In this document: piece after piece, positions 58,619-64,000 of the stretch
Layout of the letters: the number at the start of each line of letters is the position of its first letter
How positions within the stretch are numbered: position 1 is the stretch's first letter
DNA from: Methanocella_A sp963769045
GTDB lineage: Archaea > Halobacteriota > Methanocellia > Methanocellales > Methanocellaceae
Direction of reading: 5' to 3'
Assembly (NCBI GenBank): GCA_963769045.1
Contig: CAVYKK010000009.1
Span: 1 to 64,000, forward strand
Length of the DNA: 64,000 bases
Translations under genes and position numbers: made by a program
The notes under the pieces: model-generated
What the model was told of the DNA's origin: nothing
The model's database searches: none
The model's input: only the letters and a program-made list of their open reading frames with translations

Positions 58619-59353
58619 ATGGATAATAACCAAAAAATATTGATAGGAGCCATTATTGTAGTTTTGGTTCTTTTGATCGGGGCTTATGCGGTAAGCCAGA
58701 GCAACAATGCCAGCGCGACGCCGACTCCGACTCCAGGCCCGACAGTAACGCCCTCACCATCACCTGTACCAACGTCTGCACCGACATCGACGCCTGTGCC
58801 CACGCCGACATCGACGCCTGTGCCCACTGCGGAATGGAAGCCGCCGGCCGAATGGCCGTATTATGAATACCAATGGTCCACTGGAGGATTAGATTACGTG
58901 AGCTTCAGCCCGGTGTGGGCATTTTTGAACGGCATGCCAGGGAATACTGTCGAGTATTATACCCTTCCCGGTATCGACTCGCCATATGAAGACATCACTC
59001 CGGGCTACGTGCAATTGATCGACGGAAAAGTCCGTATCAATGCCCGGATAATCCGGGACGCAAGCCATACCCGGAGCTACGATGTCCCGTTAGACGTTTC
59101 GATCTTTAGCTCGGAGGACGTTCAAGAAATGGATGAGAATGACATCAGAGTTCTTACGCCGGTGCGCTTTGAGGAGGGGCAGTCCTGCATAAATGTGACG
59201 ATCGAGTACGACGCAGACTACCTGTTTGAATATATCGAGGGCGGCCCATCTTTGCCGCACTTTGGCTTTGTCGGACTGGAGATTAAAGATTCGCCTGACT
59301 ATTATGTGAATCCTGATACGAGGGGTTTCGTAGTCTTCTATAATCTTTATTGA
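58619..59353 (+). CDS. Membrane-anchored extracellular protein with TP-rich stalk
   Basis: 244 residues from ATG 58619 after GGGGGG. An N-terminal helix (ILIGAIIVVLVLLIGAYAV) anchors it. A Thr-Pro-Ser stalk of about 45 residues (TPTPTPGPTVTPSPSPVPT type) leads to a domain of about 165 residues rich in Tyr, Asp and Pro (WSTGGLDYVSFSPVW, YDVPLDVSIFSSEDV). It is anchored at the N-terminus, unlike the other surface proteins here. The domain is not recognised. Confidence 0.7.
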   Translation: MDNNQKILIGAIIVVLVLLIGAYAVSQSNNASATPTPTPGPTVTPSPSPVPTSAPTSTPVPTPTSTPVPTAEWKPPAEWPYYEYQWSTGGLDYVSFSPVWAFLNGMPGNTVEYYTLPGIDSPYEDITPGYVQLIDGKVRINARIIRDASHTRSYDVPLDVSIFSSEDVQEMDENDIRVLTPVRFEEGQSCINVTIEYDADYLFEYIEGGPSLPHFGFVGLEIKDSPDYYVNPDTRGFVVFYNLY

Positions 59354-59764
59354 ACTCCATTAACTTTTTTTCACTTTCGATTTTTTATTACCCTGACCAG
59401 GGATAACAGAGTTTACCGGTAAGGCTATCCCCGGATGCGATACACCGGGATCAGGCCTGGCGACGTCCGCTGGTATTGTGACTGGCTCAAACGCCGGCAA
59501 GGTGGCAAGTGGTTTCGGTTTATATCCATTAATTTTGTCGAGCGGAAACACGGAAAGTATCATATAGCATGATACCGATGTAATGCCAGATAAGAACAAA
59601 ACCGAATGCTCTTGTAAATTTATTACGGGCCCGCTTTGGCGCCATTGAAGCCCGATAAGATTTCACAGACTGCTTTTGTGCTTATAGAAGCCGGGTTTCC
59701 GCTTTGCGTTACCGCACCATCGGGTGGTCATCCTGCTTACGCGTAAAATACAGGAATTGATCAC
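59354..59764. other. Long spacer and probable leader of the DEAD-box helicase gene
   Basis: About 410 bases without a convincing gene; a 79-codon minus-strand frame near 59360-59599 is doubtful. A TATA-like TAAATTTATT lies at about 59615-59625, which would give an mRNA leader of roughly 110-130 bases before the helicase ATG. Long leaders are known for cold-induced helicase genes of methanogens. Confidence 0.45.
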
Positions 59765-61210
59765 ATGAGTTCATTTAACGATTTAAAGCTAAGCGATACC
59801 GTATTAAAAGCAATCGCAGGCATGGGATTCGAAGAAGCCACCCACATCCAGGAGCAGGCCATACCGCTGGCACTGAAGGGAGCGGACATTATCGGCCAGG
59901 CACAGACCGGTACCGGCAAGACCGCGGCCTTCGGCATACCGATGATTGAGAAGCTGGACAATAAATCCGGCGAGATACAGGGCATTGTCATAACCCCGAC
60001 CAGAGAGTTAGCCATCCAGGTGGCAGAAGAGATCAACCGCATCGGTCAGCACAGGGGCATACACGCGCTGCCGATCTACGGCGGCCAGGACTACCGTTAT
60101 CAGATGCAGGGTCTGCGGAACAAGCCGCAGATCATCGTCGGCACCCCCGGGCGTCTGGTGGACCACATCACCCTGCGGAAGACCATCAAGGTCGACCACA
60201 TTAAGATGCTGGTTCTGGATGAGGCGGACGAGATGCTCGACATGGGCTTCATCGGCGACATCGAGACGATACTGTCAAAGACGCCGAAAGAGCGTCAGAC
60301 GCTTTTGTTCTCCGCTACGATGTCAGCGCCCATCAAGAAACTGGCCATGCGTTTCATGAAAGACCCGGTATCCGTGGGCAGCACTTCGAAGAAAATGACC
60401 GTTGCCCAGACCATGCAATACTATGTAGAGGTACAGGAATCGAGCAAGTTCGAGGCCCTGTGCAGGATACTGGACCAGCAGTGCCCGGAGATCGCCATTG
60501 TCTTCGGACGGACTAAAAAGCGTGTGGACGAGCTACAGGGCGCGCTCATGAAACGGGGCTATTCGGCCGGCGGGCTGCACGGCGACCTGGACCAGTCGAA
60601 GCGGAACAGCATCATGCGGCAGTTCAAAGAAGGCGGCATACAGATACTCGTCGCGACCGACGTTGCCGCACGGGGCATCGACGTCAGCGACGTAACGCAT
60701 GTATTCAATTTCGACATACCCCAGGACCCCGAAAGCTATGTGCACCGTATAGGCCGTACGGGCCGTATCGGAAAAAGCGGCATAGCCATTACCTTCGTGA
60801 CCGCGAGGGAGACCAGGCTGCTGAAGATCATCGAGCAGGTAGTCGGACAGCGGATGTCCCGCATGGAAGTGCCGACGCTCGACGACGCCATCAAAGGACA
60901 GCAGCGTCTGGCCATGGACAGCCTGATCAAAGTCACAGAGGAAAGCGACGCGCTGAAGTACCGGGCGCTGGCGGAGATGCTGCTGGAGGAAAGGGACTCG
61001 GTCACCCTCCTGTCTGCGGCACTGAAGCTGCTCATCAAGGAGCCGGCCACGACGAGCGTGACTCTGACCGAGGTAAAGCAGGCGAAGATGAAGAACCAGA
61101 AACACCCCAAGGTCAAAAGAGAAGAAAGCAGGCCGTACAACGACCGGCAGGATGACCGCAGGGGGCATACGGCAAGGACGTCCCGGTCTGCAAACTGGGG
61201 CCGCAGGTAA
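59765..61210 (+). CDS. DEAD-box ATP-dependent RNA helicase
   Basis: 481 residues. Two RecA-like domains: motif Q region, AQTGTGKT (46-53), PTRELAIQ, TPGRLVDH, DEAD in VLDEADEMLDMGF, SAT in LLFSATMS, then ATDVAARGIDV and HRIGRTGR. A charged C-terminal tail (from about 440) ends in KREESRPYNDRQDDRRGH-type sequence, which binds RNA non-specifically. Unwinds structured RNA in ribosome assembly or cold shock. A strong hairpin follows the stop. Confidence 0.95.
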   Translation: MSSFNDLKLSDTVLKAIAGMGFEEATHIQEQAIPLALKGADIIGQAQTGTGKTAAFGIPMIEKLDNKSGEIQGIVITPTRELAIQVAEEINRIGQHRGIHALPIYGGQDYRYQMQGLRNKPQIIVGTPGRLVDHITLRKTIKVDHIKMLVLDEADEMLDMGFIGDIETILSKTPKERQTLLFSATMSAPIKKLAMRFMKDPVSVGSTSKKMTVAQTMQYYVEVQESSKFEALCRILDQQCPEIAIVFGRTKKRVDELQGALMKRGYSAGGLHGDLDQSKRNSIMRQFKEGGIQILVATDVAARGIDVSDVTHVFNFDIPQDPESYVHRIGRTGRIGKSGIAITFVTARETRLLKIIEQVVGQRMSRMEVPTLDDAIKGQQRLAMDSLIKVTEESDALKYRALAEMLLEERDSVTLLSAALKLLIKEPATTSVTLTEVKQAKMKNQKHPKVKREESRPYNDRQDDRRGHTARTSRSANWGRR

Positions 61211-61227
61211 TACTGTACTTTTTTCAT

Positions 61228-61258
61228 GATGAGGACAGGAAATATAGCTGTCCTCATC
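61228..61258 (+). terminator. Strong hairpin after the helicase gene
   Basis: GATGAGGACAG and CTGTCCTCATC are perfect 11-base complements around a 9-base loop, 17 bases past the stop. Confidence 0.6.
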
Positions 61259-61352
61259 CCGGAGAAAATATGATTTTAAACACTAATGAAAATTGTCGAA
61301 TCTTCATATGCTACGCTATTGGCCAGTTTAAGAAAAGATATCTGTTGTCGGG

Positions 61353-61655
61353 TTAAAGCTCGGGGACCAGCTTGACCTTGGCGTCCTCGTACTTCTTCAG
61401 CAGGCTGGACACACGGTCTTCGAGGTACCTGGTCTCGTCAGCTTTGGTCTCGAGTGCGACGACCGGCCAGCGCTTGCTGTTGTCCCGGTCGGTATAGCCG
61501 CCTTCGGTGATGCCGACAATGTCGAGATAGCCGCTTAAGCTTCCCGCGTTCAGGATCAGCTCAATTGGCACCAGTTCGCCGCAGCAGGGGCAGACGATGG
61601 AGATCATGTCCCTGGGAAAGCCTTCCGGTTCCTGATTTTTTTCTGTCAATTTCAT
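61353..61655 (-). CDS. Small CPCC zinc-site protein
   Basis: About 100 residues from the ATG 61653-61655, preceded by GGGGG. ISIVCPCCGELVPIELIL near residue 22 is a compact Cys-rich site; the second pair needed for a zinc ribbon is absent, so it may dimerise. The middle is beta-rich (GYLDIVGITEGGYT) and the end is a charged helix. Family unknown. Confidence 0.6.
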   Translation of the reverse strand: MKLTEKNQEPEGFPRDMISIVCPCCGELVPIELILNAGSLSGYLDIVGITEGGYTDRDNSKRWPVVALETKADETRYLEDRVSSLLKKYEDAKVKLVPEL

Positions 61656-61886
61656 AAGCCCCCGCACAAACAAAGCAGTTTCAATTTAGTAATTACTATT
61701 AATGTCATTATAAAACAGAATATTTAACGGTTGTGGTTAAATTGGTTGCTCCGGGCACAAAGAAAACATAGTAAATATTTATTACGTCGATATCAGCCCG
61801 TACCCGTGAACGAGACATCCCGCACACGCCCCGCCCACTGTTTTCATGAATAAAGCATATGTCCGGGATTCCCCTAAAATGATACG

Positions 61887-62255
61887 ATGGCCGAAAAGAA
61901 AGAGAACTACACGATATACGGGTCCGTCACGGGTCCGGCTTCCGAGTATTCACCGCAGTCGCCCGCCGGGGGGCCACAGCAGCCATCGTGGCTGCACCGC
62001 ATGGAGGATATCAAAGTTGAGATTGAGCGCTTCCTGCAGGGTCTGGACATCACATATCCGATCAGGTCGAGGGGTGAATTCATGAGCGCCCTGACCTCCG
62101 ATATCCCGGGCATCTGTGAGCTCGAGCGCCGAACGCTTTCGTTGAGGGACCTGGTCTCGATCATGCGGGATGACGATTTTCCGATTAAAAGCGATCACGA
62201 GGCGGCCAATCTGCTGGCGGGAACGTGCCCCGTCCGCACACCGAACATCCGGTAA
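61887..62255 (+). CDS. Hypothetical protein, 122 residues
   Basis: Begins MAEKKENYTIYGSVTGPASEY. The first 35 residues are Pro/Gly-rich and look disordered. A helical part follows (MEDIKVEIERFLQGLDITYPI, CELERRTLSLRDLVSIM). The rest of the family pattern is not recognised. Convergent with the RHH gene, ten bases away. Confidence 0.55.
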   Translation: MAEKKENYTIYGSVTGPASEYSPQSPAGGPQQPSWLHRMEDIKVEIERFLQGLDITYPIRSRGEFMSALTSDIPGICELERRTLSLRDLVSIMRDDDFPIKSDHEAANLLAGTCPVRTPNIR

Positions 62256-62265
62256 AAGGACAATT

Positions 62266-62826
62266 TTATTCTTTGCTGATGCCGTTGCCGTTCAGGGTCA
62301 CGCGCAGCTTCGAATAGTCCTCTTTGATCGTGGTATCAAATCCCATGCCGTTGAAGGCCTCTTCCAGGAACTCCCGCAGGAAGCGGCGCTGTGTGCCCGG
62401 GCCTGTCATCAGTGTGTACTCATGTTCCCCGGACTGGCTGAGCTTGAACAGGTTGCAGGCCTCCAGCCGCAACAGGAGCGCCAGCGGCGTCTTGATCTTA
62501 TGGCCGAGCTGCTCGGCGTGGGAGCGGGCGATCTCGCGGTGCGTCTCCCAGAATTTTTCCGGACCGTCCGGGCTCTCGATGGTCTTCAGGAAGAGCAGCC
62601 AGTGATCCACATCGAGGATGACGTGCTCGCCGTCAGCCAACATATCGGCATATTCGCGTGCTTTCGCCTGGTCTATGCAGCCGTTCAGCTGCCGGTTCTC
62701 AAAATAGAACCTGATCGCCCTGCGGATAAGCTCACTCTGTGATACTCGCATATCTTTTTTCAGGCTCTCGAAGTTCCTGTAAGTGGGCTCATCGAAAGAG
62801 ATTGTAACCCTGATAGGCGACTTCAT
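62266..62826 (-). CDS. Ribbon-helix-helix transcription regulator with C-terminal domain
   Basis: 186 residues. The first 45 are a ribbon-helix-helix DNA-binding motif (PIRVTISFDEPTYRNFESLKK, then RVSQSELIRRAIRFYFENR). The remaining 140 form a separate alpha-beta domain (DVDHWLLFLKTIESPD, LRLEACNLFKLSQSGEHEYTLM) like the ligand-sensing half of larger archaeal RHH regulators. It reads away from the hairpin repeat at 62979. Target unknown. Confidence 0.85.
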   Translation of the reverse strand: MKSPIRVTISFDEPTYRNFESLKKDMRVSQSELIRRAIRFYFENRQLNGCIDQAKAREYADMLADGEHVILDVDHWLLFLKTIESPDGPEKFWETHREIARSHAEQLGHKIKTPLALLLRLEACNLFKLSQSGEHEYTLMTGPGTQRRFLREFLEEAFNGMGFDTTIKEDYSKLRVTLNGNGISKE

Positions 62827-62978
62827 TGGGAAGTATATTGCCTATTGCACGTATATTAATCTTATCCAGATATGCAGTCGAATGATATTGCATTGCAATC
62901 GACCAGAAACCGTGTGAAAGTAAATGTCCGGATTTGCCTGTGTATAGTCATTCCTGTTACTTTTTGTACATGCTGGCA

Positions 62979-63104
62979 GGCACCTAACACTACGTACACG
63001 ACGTACACGACGTCTGATAATATGGCTAAGCTTGCCCTTTTCCGATAAAACGTCGTGTACGTCGTGTACGTCGTGTACGTCGTGTACGTCGTGTCAAGTG
63101 CCGG
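62979..63104. repeat. Hairpin repeat, copy E (CACGACGTA arms)
   Basis: Left arm GGCACCTAACACTACGTACACG... and right arm of TACGTCGTG units ending AAGTGCC. Both flanks (CTGGCAGGCACCT on the left; GTGCCGGCTAAGC..AAAACATTT on the right) match those of the copy at 18455. The core 63010-63051 matches the 18506 core only when read on the opposite strand. Confidence 0.85.
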
Positions 63105-63204
63105 CTAAGCGTATAAAACATTTCACGAATGACTTGTCACAATAATTCACAAAATTTAGTACATTTTAAGATAGTTGAATGTAGAAAACTTTATATATAT
63201 GAGA

Positions 63205-63222
63205 TAGGAATTACATATCCTA
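63205..63222. promoter_or_regulatory. Possible nitrogen-control operator before amt
   Basis: TAGGA-ATTACATA-TCCTA, perfect 5-base arms, four bases downstream of the TATA box. It contains GGAA-N6-ATCC, close to the GGAA-N6-TTCC site of the archaeal nitrogen repressor NrpR. Confidence 0.45.
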
Positions 63223-63234
63223 CGGAGATAACTG

Positions 63235-63369
63235 ATGAATTTCTTAAAAGCTAAACTTGCGGCCGATGCGGGCGACAAATATGGTAAGACTTTGCAACCG
63301 GGAACCGGCCGGTCAGCTGATAAGAAGTACGTACAGGTATGCCTTCAACACAACTACGAGGTTACATAA
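63235..63369 (+). CDS. 44-residue leader protein coupled to amt
   Basis: ATG 63235 follows CGGAGATAACTG and the frame ends TAA at 63367-63369, sharing its last A with the amt ATG (TAATG). The product starts MNFLKAKLAADAGDKYGK and is basic, with one Cys (VCLQHNYEV). The one-base overlap implies translational coupling to the transporter. It could be a small regulatory partner or an upstream control frame; I know no family for it. Confidence 0.55.
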   Translation: MNFLKAKLAADAGDKYGKTLQPGTGRSADKKYVQVCLQHNYEVT

Positions 63370-64000
63370 TGCCTATAGACACTGGTGATACCGCATGGCT
63401 GCTCGGGGCGACGGCCCTGGTCATGCTGATGACCCCTGGAGTTGGGTTCTTCTACGGGGGGCTTGTTCGCAGGAAAAACCTGGTCAACATGATCACGCTA
63501 TCGCTCATTGCATTTGCCATCGTCAGCCTGCAGTGGGTGCTCTTTGGCTATAGCCTGGCATTCGGCCCGGACGTCAACGGCATCATTGGCGGCCTGGACT
63601 TCATCGGGCTCCATGGCGTGGGCATGGAACAGGCGACGATCGCAGGAGTCACGCTGACTGTGCCAGCGCTGATGTACATGGCGTTCCAGCTGGTGTTCGC
63701 CACTGTTACACTGGCCATCGTGACGTCGGTGTTTGCTGAACGGGTGAAGCTTTCGGCGTTCATCGTCTTCGGGCTGCTCTGGACGACGCTGGTCTATGAC
63801 CCGCTGGCCCACTGGGTCTGGGGCGGCGGCTGGCTGGCCCAGCTCGGCGCACTCGACTTCGCAGGCGGCACGGTCGTCCACATCAGCGCCGGGTTCTCCG
63901 CGCTGGCCATAGCGCTGGTCATACGCAAGCGGATCGGCTTCGGCAAGGATATCATGGAGCCGAGTAACATCCCGCTGGCCTTGCTGGGCGCTTCGCTGCT
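63369..64000 (+). CDS. amt: Ammonium transporter Amt (5' part, runs off the window)
   Basis: Trimeric channel that imports ammonium. The 210 visible residues cover about half of the family length: DTAWLLGATALVMLMTPGVGFFYGGLVRRKN at the start, the signature region DPLAHWVWGGGWLAQLG, and DFAGGTVVHISAGFSALAIAL, which includes the first pore histidine region. The gene is open at the right edge. Start ATG overlaps the stop of the 44-residue leader. A GlnK gene often follows amt in archaea, beyond this window. Confidence 0.95.
   Translation, partial: MPIDTGDTAWLLGATALVMLMTPGVGFFYGGLVRRKNLVNMITLSLIAFAIVSLQWVLFGYSLAFGPDVNGIIGGLDFIGLHGVGMEQATIAGVTLTVPALMYMAFQLVFATVTLAIVTSVFAERVKLSAFIVFGLLWTTLVYDPLAHWVWGGGWLAQLGALDFAGGTVVHISAGFSALAIALVIRKRIGFGKDIMEPSNIPLALLGASL

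Larger units (their letters stand above)
62827..63234. other. Divergent promoter region with hairpin repeat
   Basis: No gene before 63235. Holds the hairpin copy at 62979-63104, its right flank to about 63135, a TATA box CTTTATATATATG at 63189-63201 and the palindrome at 63205-63222. Confidence 0.5.

Noticed and set aside
59360..59599. 79-codon minus-strand frame before the helicase
   Set aside because: Could be a small secreted protein, but it has no ribosome-binding site and its Pro/Lys tail looks random; left as spacer.

Overview
The window looks like chromosome of a methanogenic archaeon close to Methanocella (Methanocellales). The host genes are GC-rich and carry archaeal versions of Trm5, prolyl-tRNA synthetase and the RibD-type pyrimidine reductase. 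Other pointers are a separate LigD-type ligase and 3'-phosphoesterase pair, ATP sulfurylase, a MEDS-domain sensor kinase, and many Thr/Pro-linker surface proteins with one C-terminal anchor. The lineage is an inference; most functional calls rest on motifs read directly.

Layout. 1-1642: trm5 and a repeat-filled spacer. 1643-6755: tRNA-Thr(CGT) and an AT-richer integrated element of about 5.1 kb, bounded by a 47-bp direct repeat of the tRNA 3' half. It holds two tyrosine recombinases, two small winged-helix proteins, a DUF1648-like membrane protein, an iteron/palindrome array, a possible structured RNA and a 59-residue gene. A degenerate third tRNA-Thr copy lies at 8179. 6780-18419: a flippase, a nuclease-like wHTH protein, an isoprenoid-synthase-fold protein, a vestigial fdhA-type C-terminus, a surface protein, a TetR operon with its likely operator, a tyrosine phosphatase, an aminotransferase and a HEAT-repeat protein. 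18761-27880: a beta-hydroxyacid dehydrogenase, a four-gene redox operon (Rieske, cysteine-less glutaredoxin-like, ferredoxin-thioredoxin-reductase-like, Rieske), a PAS sensor without output domain, a bacterial-type phosphofructokinase, AlaX, and the end-joining phosphoesterase/ligase pair. 28175-44603: small, secreted and regulatory proteins, a DUF302 gene broken by an in-frame stop, PurM-like, RibD-like, SAM-hydroxide adenosyltransferase, M29-like peptidase, PRC/MgtE_N/CBS, CinA-like, ATP sulfurylase and a cytosolic HtrA. 44742-64000: YkgJ, an ArsB/SLC13 permease, a ChrB-N/CaCA/Usp operon behind a perfect palindrome, pheA, proS, a WNRTYG-repeat surface protein, a MEDS histidine kinase beside a kinase remnant, a rhodanese without its cysteine, pirin, a DEAD-box helicase, an RHH regulator and the start of amt.

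The most unusual signal is a dispersed family of intergenic hairpin repeats at about 18.5, 24.1, 34.3 and 63.0 kb, with a probable fifth at 43.6 kb. Their arms are long inverted repeats built of 9-bp units that differ between copies. The central core of about 40 bp is recognisably the same sequence in four of them. In two copies that also share outer flanks the core is inverted relative to the flanks. This suggests an undescribed interspersed element whose core can flip. A second recurring intergenic signal is a short run of alternating CG.
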